NCBI GenBank assembly: GCA_035690885.1
Contig: DASSKC010000161.1
Location: 1-58,149, forward strand
DNA length: 58,149 nt
Origin: Oleiagrimonas sp035690885
GTDB lineage: Bacteria > Pseudomonadota > Gammaproteobacteria > Xanthomonadales > Rhodanobacteraceae
Direction of reading: 5' to 3'
A model generated the notes under the pieces. That model did no database searches and was not told the origin of the DNA. It worked only from the letters and a program-made list of their open reading frames with translations. Of the stretch, positions 8,971-17,210 are shown one piece after another. Made by a program: the position numbers and the translations under genes. The first letter of the stretch is position 1. Each line of letters opens with the position of its first letter.

Positions 8971-9138
8971 CTAGGAGCTTGGGCCGTAGGAACTGTTGAG
9001 GCGAAAAAGTGGCTGCGTGAGGACAGATTTTTGACGATTTGCCGGCCCATGGTGGTTCCATGGGTCAAAAAGCGGCGGAAATATGGACCGCGCAGACGCT
9101 TTTGCAGCCCGGCAGGTTTCTACGGTCCAAGCTCCTGG
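8971..9138. repeat. 168-bp imperfect palindrome between the protease and glutaredoxin genes
   Basis: The left half, starting CTAGGAGCTTGGGCCGTAG, reads as the approximate reverse complement of the right half, which ends CTACGGTCCAAGCTCCTGG at 9138. The centre at 9046-9064 is CCCATGG, 5 nt, CCATGGG. Outer 20-bp arms differ at only a few bases and the match decays then recovers towards the centre. This occupies most of the 328-bp gap 8908-9235 and leaves no room for a gene. It could be a folded MITE-like element or a large structured RNA. Confidence 0.65.
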
Positions 9139-9235
9139 AAGTCCGACGCGCGCCCGGGCGGTTTTGGCTGTTCATGCTTGTGTCCGGCCACCGGTGCCCA
9201 CATGTTGGCGTGAACCGCAAATTCAGGAGCCTGTC

Positions 9236-9499
9236 GTGCCGCACATCGAGATGTACACCACCCACGTGTGTCCCTACTGCGTGGCTGCCAAGAACCTGCT
9301 CAAGTCCAAGGACCTGACGTGGGAGGAGATTTTCGTGGACACCGATCCGTCCCAGCGCGAGCGCATGCTCGAGCGCAGCGCGGGTCGGCGCAGCGTGCCG
9401 CAGATCTTCGTAAACGATCACCACGTGGGCGGCTACGACGAGCTGGTCGCGGCCGACCGCAGCGGCGAGCTGGCGACCCTGCTTGAGGACGCTTCCTGA
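9236..9499 (+). CDS. grxC: Glutaredoxin (GrxC type)
   Basis: Small cytoplasmic thiol-disulfide oxidoreductase that uses glutathione. The 87-residue protein has the dithiol C-P-Y-C active site at about residues 13-16, the S-V-P-Q-I-F motif with the cis-proline near residue 53, and the G-G-Y-D-E-L glutathione-binding loop near residue 65. GTG 9236 is preferred as start because AGGAG lies 6 nt upstream and it gives the usual short lead before the first strand. The open frame extends upstream into the palindrome and is not conserved. It is followed by an apparent new promoter, so it is probably monocistronic. Confidence 0.92.
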   Translation: MPHIEMYTTHVCPYCVAAKNLLKSKDLTWEEIFVDTDPSQRERMLERSAGRRSVPQIFVNDHHVGGYDELVAADRSGELATLLEDAS

Positions 9500-9541
9500 C
9501 GGTCTTCCCCGGCCACATTCTGTGCGCTGGCGGGATCACGA

Positions 9542-9547
9542 TATAAT
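9542..9547 (+). promoter_or_regulatory. Probable -10 box of the isocitrate dehydrogenase gene
   Basis: TATAAT at 9542-9547 is a perfect sigma-70 -10 hexamer, 54 bp before the ATG at 9602, in an otherwise GC-rich stretch. No good -35 hexamer is visible at 16-18 bp, so an activator or weak -35 is implied. Confidence 0.5.
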
Positions 9548-9601
9548 GGGCGGCTATTGTCTTTCATCTGGCGCGCCTGGTGCCGCCTCAAGGAGTAATT
9601 C

Positions 9602-10612
9602 ATGAGCAAGACCATCGCCGTGATTCGCGGGGACGGCATCGGCCCGGAAATCATGACCGCCACGTTGCGCGTCCTGGACGCGCTCGAATGCGGATTCGAC
9701 TATGACGACGTCGAGGCCGGTACCAGCGCGCTGGACGCGACCGGCGAGCTGCTGCCGCAGGCGACGCTGGACGCCATCGCCAAGCACGCCATTGCGCTCA
9801 AGAGCCCGTTGACCACGCCGATCGGCAAGGGATTCAGCTCGATCAACGTGCAGTTGCGCCGGCATTTCGACCTGTACGCCAACGTGCGCCCGGCGGTGAG
9901 CTTTCCCGGCACGCGTTCGCGCTACGACAACATCGACATCATCACCGTGCGCGAGAACACCGAGGGCGCGTACCTGGCCGAGGGCCAGACCATCTCCGAG
10001 GATGGCGAAACCGCGCAGTCGATGGTGCGCAACACCCGCACCGGCGCCACCCGCATCGTGCGCTACGCCTTCGACATGGCCGTGCAAAAGGGCCGCAAGA
10101 AAGTCACCGCCGTGCACAAGGCCAACATCATCAAGACCGCTTCGGGCCTGTTCCTGGATGTGGCGCGCGAGGTGGCCAAGGACTACCCGCAGATCGAATA
10201 CAACGAGCTGATCGTCGACAACACCTGCATGCAGCTGGTGATGGACCCCGAGCAGTTCGACGTGATCGTCACCACCAATCTGTTCGGCGACATCCTGTCG
10301 GACCTGTGTGCCGGCCTGATCGGCGGCTTGGGCCTGGCCCCGGGCGCCAACATCGGCAAGGATGCGGCCATCTTCGAGGCCGTGCACGGTTCGGCACCGG
10401 ACATCGCCGGCAAGGGCGTGGCCAATCCCTGCGCACTGCTGCTGGCGGCCGCGCAGATGCTCGACCACGTGGACATGGTCGACAAGGGCGACCGCCTGCG
10501 CAAGGCCGTCCGCGCCACCATCGAAGCCGGCGATCGCACCACGCCGGATCTCGGCGGCAGCGGCACCACCGACGGTTTCGCCGACGCCATCATCGAGCGC
10601 GTCACGGCCTGA
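9602..10612 (+). CDS. NAD-type isocitrate dehydrogenase
   Basis: Oxidative decarboxylation of isocitrate to 2-oxoglutarate in the TCA cycle. The 336-residue product belongs to the short isocitrate/isopropylmalate dehydrogenase family. It has I-R-G-D-G-I-G-P-E at the start, the substrate motif S-S-I-N-V-Q-L-R-R-H-F-D-L-Y-A-N-V-R-P near residue 80, D-N-T-C-M-Q-L near residue 206, and H-G-S-A-P-D-I-A-G-K near residue 262. The Asp in A-P-D-I-A-G-K is typical of NAD rather than NADP enzymes. Motifs favour isocitrate over isopropylmalate, but homoisocitrate-type activity cannot be excluded from sequence alone. A good RBS (AAGGAG) precedes the ATG, and an intrinsic hairpin follows the stop. Confidence 0.88.
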   Translation: MSKTIAVIRGDGIGPEIMTATLRVLDALECGFDYDDVEAGTSALDATGELLPQATLDAIAKHAIALKSPLTTPIGKGFSSINVQLRRHFDLYANVRPAVSFPGTRSRYDNIDIITVRENTEGAYLAEGQTISEDGETAQSMVRNTRTGATRIVRYAFDMAVQKGRKKVTAVHKANIIKTASGLFLDVAREVAKDYPQIEYNELIVDNTCMQLVMDPEQFDVIVTTNLFGDILSDLCAGLIGGLGLAPGANIGKDAAIFEAVHGSAPDIAGKGVANPCALLLAAAQMLDHVDMVDKGDRLRKAVRATIEAGDRTTPDLGGSGTTDGFADAIIERVTA

Positions 10613-10633
10613 GCCACGCGCCATCAAGCTTGC

Positions 10634-10663
10634 GAAAAAGCCGCGCTCCGTCGCGGCTTTTTC
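10634..10663 (+). terminator. Intrinsic terminator after isocitrate dehydrogenase
   Basis: GAAAAAGCCGCG at 10634-10645 pairs perfectly with CGCGGCTTTTTC at 10652-10663, with a 6-nt loop and a T-run in the descending arm. It starts 22 bp after the stop codon. Confidence 0.85.
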
Positions 10664-10689
10664 GTGTGCGCAGGGCAGGGGCAAAGTGT

Positions 10690-10763
10690 AGGTCGGGTTG
10701 GCTTCATCAACCCGACTTCCATATCGCGCCATGACGTGTCGGGTTGATGACGCCAACCCGACC
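10690..10763. repeat. Dispersed-type inverted repeat upstream of the sulfatase-family gene
   Basis: Left arm AGGTCGGGTTGGCTTCATCA.. (10690-10716) and right arm (10738-10763) ..CGCCAACCCGACCT are near-perfect complements of about 26 bp. Each arm itself contains an inner inverted repeat of GTCGGGTT and AACCCGAC. It is a typical intergenic palindrome with no coding content. Confidence 0.55.
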
Positions 10764-10880
10764 TGCTCAACTTCATCTTGAAGATGGCGAATGTCTTGCC
10801 GTGGCGCGGTCCGCTGGTGTTAGTCTGGTCTGGTCTGATGCGGGGGCAGCGGACCGGCGGGGCAACCTGGATTCCCGTTG

Positions 10881-12896
10881 ATGTCGACATTTTGTTGCAC
10901 CGACCGCAAGTCGCGGCCGGTGCGTGTTCTTTGGCGGGGTGACATCGTGCTGGATTTGGGCTGGCGTTTTCTGGTGGCGGCCATGTTGTTGTTGTTGGTC
11001 AGTCGCCTGTGTTTGTGCGCCTGGCAGCACGAGCGCGTGCGCGCGGCGGGTGGCCTGTGGCCGATCTTGCTCGGCGGTTTGCGCATCGACGCCAGTTTTC
11101 TGGCCATGGTGGCCGGGTTTCCGCTGTTGCTGGCACCGTGGATCGGCACCTATGACTGGGCGCAGGTGATCACGCAATACTGGTTTGGTGCCTGGTGGCT
11201 GGTACTGGTCTTGCTGGAAGTGTCCACGCCGCAGTTCATCGTCGAGTACGACAGCCGGCCCAATCGCCTGTTCGTGGCCTACCTGACCAGTCCGCGCGAA
11301 GTCGGAACCATGCTGTGGCGTGGTTACAAGCCGGTGTTGTTTGCCGGTGTGCTGTTGTGGGCGGTGCTCGGGTGGATCGGCATGAGTTGGATCGTGCGCC
11401 CGGTACCGGTGCTGGAGCTTGGGCTGTGGGCGAGTGCCGGATTGACGATCGGCCTGTTCGTGGTGCTGTTCCTGGTCGGGCGCGGCACCTTGGGGCATCG
11501 CCCGCTCAATGCCGCGCATGTGGCGTTCAGCAGCGACGCCATGATCAACATGTTGCCGCTCAATTCGGCTTTCGTGGTCGCCAACGCGATCATGGACATG
11601 CGCGACGACAAGCCGGCATCGGCGGTCTACGGCAAGATGGACGAGACGCGCATGCGTGACCTCGTGCGTGAAATGTCCGGCAATGACGCGACGCTGCCTG
11701 ATCCCGAGCGGCCGATCCTGCATCGGCAGGTCGCCACGGCCACGCGCGAGCGGCCGCGCAACATCGTCATCATCGTCGAGGAAAGCCTGGGCGCGCAGTT
11801 CACCGGTTGCCTGGGCGGCAAGGGCTATACGCCCGAGCTGGATGCGCTGGCCGAAAGCAATTGGCTGCTGGCGCGCAATTACGCCACCGGCACGCGTTCG
11901 GTGCGCGGGCTGGAAGCGATCGTGTCGGGCTTTTTGCCCACGCCGGCCGACGCGGTGTTCAAGCTGCCGCGCAGTCAGCGTGACTTTTTCTCGCTGGGCG
12001 GCCTGCTGGGTCGCTTCGGTTATCACTCGCGCTTCATCTACGGCGGCGAGGCGCATTTCGACAACATGAAGGGCTTTTTCCTCGGCAACGGATTCGACGA
12101 GGTGATCGACCAACCCAAGTTTCAGGAAAAACCGAAGTTCACGGGCTCGTGGGGTGCCTCGGACGAGGACATGTTCGACGAGGTGCATCGGCGTCTGTCC
12201 GCCGACGGCGAAGAGCCGACGCTGACGGTGGCTTTCAGCGTCACCAACCATTCGCCCTGGGAGTACCCGAGCGGACGCATCGAGCCGCATGGCGAGCCGG
12301 CCAGCGTGGAAAACACCGTGCGCTATGCCGACTGGGCGATCGGCAAGTTTTTCGAGCGCGCGCGGCAGTCGACATATTGGGACGACACGGTGTTCCTGGT
12401 CGTGGCCGACCACGACGCGCGCGTGTGTGGCGCCAGTCTGGTGCCGGTGCAGCACTTCCACATTCCGGCCCTGTTCGTGGGTGCCGGCGTGGAGGCGCGT
12501 CGCGACGAGGGCATCACCAGCCAGGCCGACCTGGCGCCGACATTGCTGTCGCTGGCCGGTATCAGCAGCGTGCATCCGATGCCGGGCGCCGACTTGACGC
12601 GCGTGCACCCCGGCCGCGCGATCATGCAGTACGGCGACAACCACGGTTACCTCAAGGGCGACCGCTTGCTGGTGACCGAGCCACATCGTCCGCCGCGACA
12701 GTTCGGCTACCACCACGCCGACGCGTCGATGCAGGATCAGACCGTGGATGCGGCGTTGGCCGAGGAGGCGTTGGCGCACGCCTTGTGGCCGAGCTGGGCC
12801 TACTTCAACGAGTGCTACCGTCTGCCGCCGGAGCCGCAGACCAGCGAGCACGCCAAGGCTGCCGCAGCGGCATGGCGCGCCTCCGGAGCAACCTGA
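10881..12896 (+). CDS. LTA-synthase-like sulfatase-fold membrane phosphotransferase
   Basis: Belongs to the alkaline-phosphatase superfamily group that includes LtaS and OpgB, which transfer phosphoglycerol or similar groups from lipids to glycans in the periplasm. The 671-residue product has about five N-terminal membrane helices (residues 25-220) followed by a periplasmic sulfatase domain. This domain starts near residue 293 with N-I-V-I-I-V-E-E-S-L-G and has the conserved A-T-G-T-R-S-V-R-G-L-E near residue 335, where the Thr is the likely nucleophile, and V-V-A-D-H-D-A near residue 510 for metal binding. The first ATG is 10881; an internal GTG at 10947 would remove 22 hydrophilic residues and is also plausible. 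It is monocistronic. The acceptor in this organism is unknown; OPG (periplasmic glucan) modification is the best guess. Confidence 0.82.
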   Translation: MSTFCCTDRKSRPVRVLWRGDIVLDLGWRFLVAAMLLLLVSRLCLCAWQHERVRAAGGLWPILLGGLRIDASFLAMVAGFPLLLAPWIGTYDWAQVITQYWFGAWWLVLVLLEVSTPQFIVEYDSRPNRLFVAYLTSPREVGTMLWRGYKPVLFAGVLLWAVLGWIGMSWIVRPVPVLELGLWASAGLTIGLFVVLFLVGRGTLGHRPLNAAHVAFSSDAMINMLPLNSAFVVANAIMDMRDDKPASAVYGKMDETRMRDLVREMSGNDATLPDPERPILHRQVATATRERPRNIVIIVEESLGAQFTGCLGGKGYTPELDALAESNWLLARNYATGTRSVRGLEAIVSGFLPTPADAVFKLPRSQRDFFSLGGLLGRFGYHSRFIYGGEAHFDNMKGFFLGNGFDEVIDQPKFQEKPKFTGSWGASDEDMFDEVHRRLSADGEEPTLTVAFSVTNHSPWEYPSGRIEPHGEPASVENTVRYADWAIGKFFERARQSTYWDDTVFLVVADHDARVCGASLVPVQHFHIPALFVGAGVEARRDEGITSQADLAPTLLSLAGISSVHPMPGADLTRVHPGRAIMQYGDNHGYLKGDRLLVTEPHRPPRQFGYHHADASMQDQTVDAALAEEALAHALWPSWAYFNECYRLPPEPQTSEHAKAAAAAWRASGAT

Positions 12897-12901
12897 GCGA
12901 T

Positions 12902-14767
12902 CTACTGTGCCGGGGCGATATGGAGGGTGTCGCGCCGGTGGTTGCGCAGCACGGTGACGTCCAGACCATGGCGAGCCGCGCTGCCCAAACGGGCTTTCAA
13001 CTCGTTCAGGCCGATCTCGTTGACGGCAATGCCGTCCAGTGCCACGACGGTGTCGCCGCGCCGCAGTCCGGCCGATTCGGCAGGCGAGGATTTTTTGATG
13101 GCGATGACCTGAAAGTGTTCGTGGCTGACCCGATTCAAGGCCAGGCCCAGTGACGGTCTGTCGTGGACGAAGGGCTGGTCGAAATCGGCATTGGGCGTGA
13201 GCCGCATGCGTCGACTGGCGTAATCCAGCGTCAACGTGAATCGCGACGCGATGCCCTGGCCGATGTTGCCGCCGAGCACGTCGCTGGCGAAGATGCCCGA
13301 CTCGGCCTGCGACACGCCTGCGGTCACGTCGGCCAGCGTGTACGGACCGATCGTGAAACGCGCGACGTGTCCATGACGCGAGCGGCTGGTGCCGCCGACA
13401 TTGCTGGCATGGCGCGTGCCGGTCTTGCCTTGCAAGCGGATGTCGTGCGCCTTGGCGAACGACGCGAACACGGTCAAGGTGTTGCTCGCACCGGTGTCGA
13501 TGGTGAATACGCCGGCTTCACCGTCGACGCGGGCACGCACTTGTGGCGTGCGGCCATCGAAGGTCAGTGTCACGACATCAGGGCCGCTGGCATCACGCAA
13601 CTGGCCGGCGGGCCGGAACGTCAGCGTGTGGTCGGCGTAGTCGATGCGCGTGGTGAAGCGGCGCAGCAGCTCGTAGCCGATCAGGCCGGCGATGGGCGGC
13701 TTGTCGCCGCGGTCGGTCAGCAGCAGGGGCAGGCGCGTGATGAGGAAGCGCTGCTGGTCCAATTGCACCGAGCCCAGCCGATAGTGCTTGACGTGCACCA
13801 CCTGCATCGACTGCAAGGCGCTGCCGGCACCGGCCACCGATTGCCTGCCATTGCCGTCGAGGCCGAGTGTGCGTGCCGCCGCGGGCGTGAGCAGATTCAG
13901 TCCGCCACTGTCGAGGATGAAGGGCATGGGAGCGGCGTGGTTGATCGACACGTTGACCAGGATCAGGCCCGCGTAGCTCTGGAACGGTACCGAGGTTTGC
14001 GTCTTCGTGCCGATGATGCGCGCGTCGTCAATCGTTGACGGTGGCGGCGTGAAATGGGCATCTAGGGCTTCGGGCCGCACCTGGCATTGGTGGATGCGGA
14101 ACGTGCCGTCGTATGCCGCCACGCCGTTGCCGATGTGCCATGTGAACGGCAGGCGCAGGCCGTCGACCGTGCGGTAGTCGGTGTAGACGATGGTGGTGGT
14201 GCGGCCGGTATCGTCGGGATGGTGGATGCTGGCCAGCAAATGGGTGTCGGCGTTGATCCATGCCTCGAACGTGTTGCCGCCGGCCGGTGTTATCTGAATG
14301 CGTTGCAGCGTCTGGCCGCGTTTGTCGACGGGGCCGAAGTAACGCATCTCCGCGTGGTCGGCGTTGGCCGGGTCAAACCACCCGCGGCGCGCGATGTAGG
14401 CGCGCGTGATGGCCCGGCGGCTTGCCTGCGGGCCGTCGAGAATCTGCACCAGTCCCTTTTCATCGCGCATCCACGCGTGATGACCGTCGAAGCCGCGGGT
14501 GCCGTGCTGGATGCCGACGTCGGTCTTGATGGTGTAGCGGCCAGCGACGAGATCGGCGCGGATCCGGCGTGGTCCCGACAGGCCGCCTTGTTGCAATGTG
14601 CCTTTGCAGTCGATCTCGCCGGACTGGCTCCATTGATCGCCACCGCTGGCCGCGCGCATGGCCTGAAACAGGGTGTGGGGATCGATTGGTGCGGCCGTGG
14701 CGAGCGCTGGAATGCCGGCAACAAGCAGGGCAAGCAGGCATCGCTGCAGGTGTCGATTGCAAGGCAT
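12902..14767 (-). CDS. Exported protein with two aspartyl-protease repeats and a PDZ domain
   Basis: Retropepsin-like aspartic peptidase of unknown substrate. From ATG 14767 the 621-residue product has a signal peptide ending A-T-A-A near residue 26. An outer-membrane-lipoprotein-sorting-like N-terminal region runs to about residue 250. Two retropepsin-type repeats follow: D-S-G-G-L-N near residue 285 and D-T-G-A-S-N near residue 425. A PDZ domain begins near residue 540, with G-L-R-R-G-D-T-V-V-A-L-D-G. In the first repeat D-S-G-G replaces the canonical D-T/S-G-A, so only one or both Asp may be active. GGAG sits 9 nt before ATG 14767, which decides this start over ATG 14782. It stands alone, divergent from the DUF2975 gene with 77 bp between them. 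Confidence 0.85.
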   Translation of the reverse strand: MPCNRHLQRCLLALLVAGIPALATAAPIDPHTLFQAMRAASGGDQWSQSGEIDCKGTLQQGGLSGPRRIRADLVAGRYTIKTDVGIQHGTRGFDGHHAWMRDEKGLVQILDGPQASRRAITRAYIARRGWFDPANADHAEMRYFGPVDKRGQTLQRIQITPAGGNTFEAWINADTHLLASIHHPDDTGRTTTIVYTDYRTVDGLRLPFTWHIGNGVAAYDGTFRIHQCQVRPEALDAHFTPPPSTIDDARIIGTKTQTSVPFQSYAGLILVNVSINHAAPMPFILDSGGLNLLTPAAARTLGLDGNGRQSVAGAGSALQSMQVVHVKHYRLGSVQLDQQRFLITRLPLLLTDRGDKPPIAGLIGYELLRRFTTRIDYADHTLTFRPAGQLRDASGPDVVTLTFDGRTPQVRARVDGEAGVFTIDTGASNTLTVFASFAKAHDIRLQGKTGTRHASNVGGTSRSRHGHVARFTIGPYTLADVTAGVSQAESGIFASDVLGGNIGQGIASRFTLTLDYASRRMRLTPNADFDQPFVHDRPSLGLALNRVSHEHFQVIAIKKSSPAESAGLRRGDTVVALDGIAVNEIGLNELKARLGSAARHGLDVTVLRNHRRDTLHIAPAQ

Positions 14768-14810
14768 CGGACATTGCTCCATGATTCGTCATCAACGAAA
14801 TTCAATCAAA

Positions 14811-14831
14811 ATTTATCGTAAAACGATAAAT
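14811..14831. promoter_or_regulatory. Perfect 21-bp palindrome, probable operator of the DUF2975/HTH pair
   Basis: ATTTATCGT (14811-14819), AAA, ACGATAAAT (14823-14831) is a perfect inverted repeat with 9-bp arms, in a short AT-rich island. It ends 13 bp before the DUF2975 start and covers the RBS approach. The regulator gene at 15386 is the obvious candidate to bind it. Confidence 0.65.
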
Positions 14832-14844
14832 AAAGGATGTCAAA

Positions 14845-15384
14845 ATGATGCCTTCGGTTCCGGATTCCCTGGTCCGCTCCGCGCGTTGGCTGCGTCGAGC
14901 GCTGGTGTTGGCGGCACTGCTGATCGTGGCGGCCAACGTGTGGGTGTGGTGGTATGGCAAAGGTCGTCATGGTTCCGACTGGATTGCCGTGATCTCGACC
15001 TGGTCACCGGCGTTCGACGCGCAGCCGTGGACAGCCGCGCTGGCGTTGTCGCTGGTGTCGCTGGCGTTGCTGTGGGGGTTCTGGCGGTTGTGGCAGCTGA
15101 TGGGCCTGTTCATCGCCGGAGAATTTTTCAGCGTGCGTGCGGCGCGCAAGTTGCGCGCCTTCGCGTTGTCACTGGTGCTTGCCGTGCTGGCCGGGTTGCT
15201 GGCCGCGCCGCTGCTGCTGGCGTTGTCATCGCTGTGGGTGACGGTGCCGGATACCACGATGATCACCCTGAACCTGGATGCCACCGATCTGCTGGCCTTG
15301 CTGCTGGCGTTGCTGTTGTGGATGGTCACGACGATCATGGCCGAGGCGCGACGCTTGGCCGAAGACAACGCGCAGATCATCTGA
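14845..15384 (+). CDS. DUF2975 membrane protein
   Basis: A 179-residue integral membrane protein with four hydrophobic segments (about residues 17-37, 65-90, 105-130 and 148-165). This is the DUF2975 topology, with a conserved F-x-x-G-E-F-F-S motif near residue 90 after the second helix. Function is unknown. DUF2975 genes are commonly paired with a small Cro/C1-type regulator gene, and here that gene begins 1 bp after this stop, so the two are translationally coupled. Tandem ATGs at 14845 and 14848 follow AAAGGA. The promoter region carries a perfect palindrome, consistent with autoregulation by the partner. Confidence 0.82.
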   Translation: MMPSVPDSLVRSARWLRRALVLAALLIVAANVWVWWYGKGRHGSDWIAVISTWSPAFDAQPWTAALALSLVSLALLWGFWRLWQLMGLFIAGEFFSVRAARKLRAFALSLVLAVLAGLLAAPLLLALSSLWVTVPDTTMITLNLDATDLLALLLALLLWMVTTIMAEARRLAEDNAQII

Positions 15385-15385
15385 C

Positions 15386-15613
15386 ATGGCCATTCTCATC
15401 CATCTGGACATGATGCTGGTGCGGCGCAAGGTGACCTCGCGCGCGCTGGCGGCGCATGTCGGCATCACCGAACAGAACCTGTCGCTGCTCAAGTCGGGCA
15501 AGGTGCGTGGCGTGCGCTTTGCCACGCTGGAGCGCATCTGCGAATACCTCGATTGCCAGCCCGGCGATTTGCTGGAGTATCACCGCGAAGATGAGCCCGA
15601 AAAACCCGGGTAG
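15386..15613 (+). CDS. Small Cro/C1-type (HTH_26) transcriptional regulator
   Basis: A 75-residue DNA-binding protein. It is a single helix-turn-helix domain: R-A-L-A-A-H-V-G-I-T (residues 20-29) is the first helix and turn, Q-N-L-S-L-L-K-S-G-K (31-40) the recognition helix, and L-E-R-I-C-E-Y-L-D-C-Q-P-G-D-L-L the conserved closing motif. It resembles YozG-type regulators that accompany DUF2975 proteins. It is co-translated with the preceding gene and has no effector domain, so any signal must come through the membrane partner or protein level. A GGCGGGCA hairpin follows the stop directly. Confidence 0.85.
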   Translation: MAILIHLDMMLVRRKVTSRALAAHVGITEQNLSLLKSGKVRGVRFATLERICEYLDCQPGDLLEYHREDEPEKPG

Positions 15614-15630
15614 GGCGGGCACTGCCCGCC
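15614..15630. terminator. GGCGGGC hairpin between convergent genes
   Basis: GGCGGGCA (15614-15621) and TGCCCGCC (15623-15630) form a compact 8-bp stem right after the HTH gene stop and 9 bp from the end of the convergent AhpD-like gene. The same motif occurs at 18289-18305 next to the phoH stop, so it is probably a dispersed terminator-like repeat. Confidence 0.5.
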
Positions 15631-15639
15631 GTCAAGCAA

Positions 15640-16098
15640 TCAAGCGCTCGGCTGGTAGCTGCCCGGTTCGCTGCGGAACGGAATGGCCAGTCGGTTCCAG
15701 CTGTTGATGGCGACGACGGCGAGGTCCAGGTCCACCAGCTCCTCTTCGCTGAATACGGCGCTCGCTTGTGCATAGACTTCGTCGGATACGCCGTGTTGCG
15801 GGTCCAGACGGGTGACGGCCTCGCACCAGGCCAGCGCCGCGCGCTCGCGTTCGCTGTAGAACGTGGCCTCGCGCCAGGCCGGCAGCACGTGCAGGCGCAT
15901 GGGATCTTCGCCGGCGGCCAGGGCATCCTTGCTGTGCATGTCCATGCAATAGGCGCAGCCGTTGAGCTGCGAGGCGCGCATGAACACCAGCTCGACCAAG
16001 GGTGCCTCGAGGCTGGAGCTGTGGACATGGGCGCTCAGCTCTTGCAGAAGCTTGAGCGTCTTTGCGCGCTTGTTGAAGTAATTGACGCGTTGGGTCAT
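15640..16098 (-). CDS. Carboxymuconolactone decarboxylase / AhpD-like protein
   Basis: Small helical protein of the AhpD fold, members of which reduce disulfides or peroxides through a Cys-x-x-Cys pair. The 152-residue product carries the signature N-G-C-A-Y-C-M-D-M-H-S-K-D-A at about residues 46-59, with both cysteines and the proton-relay histidine intact. The domain length and the closing I-N-x-W-N-R-L motif match the family. ATG 16098 has GGAGA about 9 nt upstream; a GTG five codons earlier is less likely. It is separated from the hydroxylase gene by 46 bp on the same strand. An antioxidant role is inferred from the family; no substrate is visible. Confidence 0.88.
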   Translation of the reverse strand: MTQRVNYFNKRAKTLKLLQELSAHVHSSSLEAPLVELVFMRASQLNGCAYCMDMHSKDALAAGEDPMRLHVLPAWREATFYSERERAALAWCEAVTRLDPQHGVSDEVYAQASAVFSEEELVDLDLAVVAINSWNRLAIPFRSEPGSYQPSA

Positions 16099-16144
16099 GA
16101 CCGAAGTCTCCACGGACGGGAAAATATTCTGCGACTGACCAGGT

Positions 16145-17083
16145 TCAATGCAGCAGAGGCCACGGCGCCAGGAAGATCACCCACAGCGCCACCACGATGG
16201 CGCTGTATTTGACGGTACGGAACAGCTTGGGGCTGCGCCGCTTGAACGCTCGGCTGCGATCGCGTCCGCGCTGGTTGAGCGCGAACAGGCGATTGACCAG
16301 GCCGGTCTGCTCCTTGCCCGAGTCGCTGTTGGGCGAGGCGGTGATCTTGCCCATGAAGGCGCCCACGCGATGGTTGATGGCGCGCATGACACCGGTCTTG
16401 AGCGGGCGCTCGACATCGGCAAACAGGATGATGCGGGTCTGGTCGGTCTTGTTTTCGACCCAGTGCACGTAGGTCTCGTCGAAGACCACGTCCTTGCCGT
16501 CGCCCCAGACATGTTCTTCGCCGTCGATGAAGATGTGGCAGTCGGGCGAATTGGGCGTGATCAGGCCGAGGTGATAGCGCAGCGAACCGGCAAAAGGATC
16601 GCGGTGCGGATTGAGTTTGCTGTTCGGGGCCAGGGTCGCGAACATCGCCGCCTTGATGCCGGGAATGTCGTTGAGCAAGGCCACGGTTTGCGGACACAGC
16701 GAGGCCGCCGAGTCCAGCGGCTCGCCGTACCATTTGAGGTAGAAGCGCTTCCAGCCCTGCTTCAGAAAGCTGTTGAAGCTGGCGTCATGGTGTTTGCTGG
16801 CGGCATGGATGTGGCCGCCGTCGGTCAGCTGCAGCGCTTCGTCGCGGATCACTTGCCAGTTGTCGCGCAGGCTGTCCAGTTGAGGAAAGCCCTTGCGTTC
16901 GAGGATCGGGCGTGCCGGCAGCTTCGAGAACAGGTACATCAACAGGTTGTACGGCGCGAACAAGGCCGAATGGTCGACCAACTGGCGGTCGAAGCGCAGG
17001 CGCACGCGTCCGCGCAAATGCACCAGCAGCACGCAGGCAACAAAGACCAGGACGATGGCGAGCACGATGAGGCGGACGGTCAT
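16145..17083 (-). CDS. Aspartyl/asparaginyl beta-hydroxylase family protein (LpxO-like)
   Basis: Iron(II)/2-oxoglutarate-dependent hydroxylase. In Salmonella and Pseudomonas, LpxO members of this family hydroxylate the secondary acyl chain of lipid A at the inner membrane. The 312-residue product has an N-terminal membrane anchor (residues 4-24) and the metal motif N-P-H-R-D near residue 160. The second histidine lies in E-T-Y-V-H-W-V-E-N near residue 205. A basic region and a second hydrophobic segment close the protein. Length and two-helix layout fit LpxO better than soluble AspH enzymes, but protein hydroxylation cannot be excluded. It is upstream of the AhpD-like gene on the same strand. 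Confidence 0.85.
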   Translation of the reverse strand: MTVRLIVLAIVLVFVACVLLVHLRGRVRLRFDRQLVDHSALFAPYNLLMYLFSKLPARPILERKGFPQLDSLRDNWQVIRDEALQLTDGGHIHAASKHHDASFNSFLKQGWKRFYLKWYGEPLDSAASLCPQTVALLNDIPGIKAAMFATLAPNSKLNPHRDPFAGSLRYHLGLITPNSPDCHIFIDGEEHVWGDGKDVVFDETYVHWVENKTDQTRIILFADVERPLKTGVMRAINHRVGAFMGKITASPNSDSGKEQTGLVNRLFALNQRGRDRSRAFKRRSPKLFRTVKYSAIVVALWVIFLAPWPLLH

Positions 17084-17210
17084 GGGTGTGGGGCAGGGCG
17101 ATGGCAGGAGCCCATTTTACCGCGTCCGTCGGCGTCAATGGGCGGCATGCGCGGCAAGGCCGCAGGCGTGGGGGCGGGGCGAGCGAAGCGGCGTGCCGGG
17201 TTCGAAGCGG

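Noticed and set aside
8830..9213. 127-codon plus-strand ORF between the protease and glutaredoxin genes
   Set aside because: It covers the imperfect palindrome and the antisense of the protease signal peptide; no domain, no RBS.
10773..12851. 692-codon minus-strand ORF opposite the sulfatase-family gene
   Set aside because: Antisense shadow rich in His, Arg and Gln; the plus frame has membrane helices and the catalytic motif.
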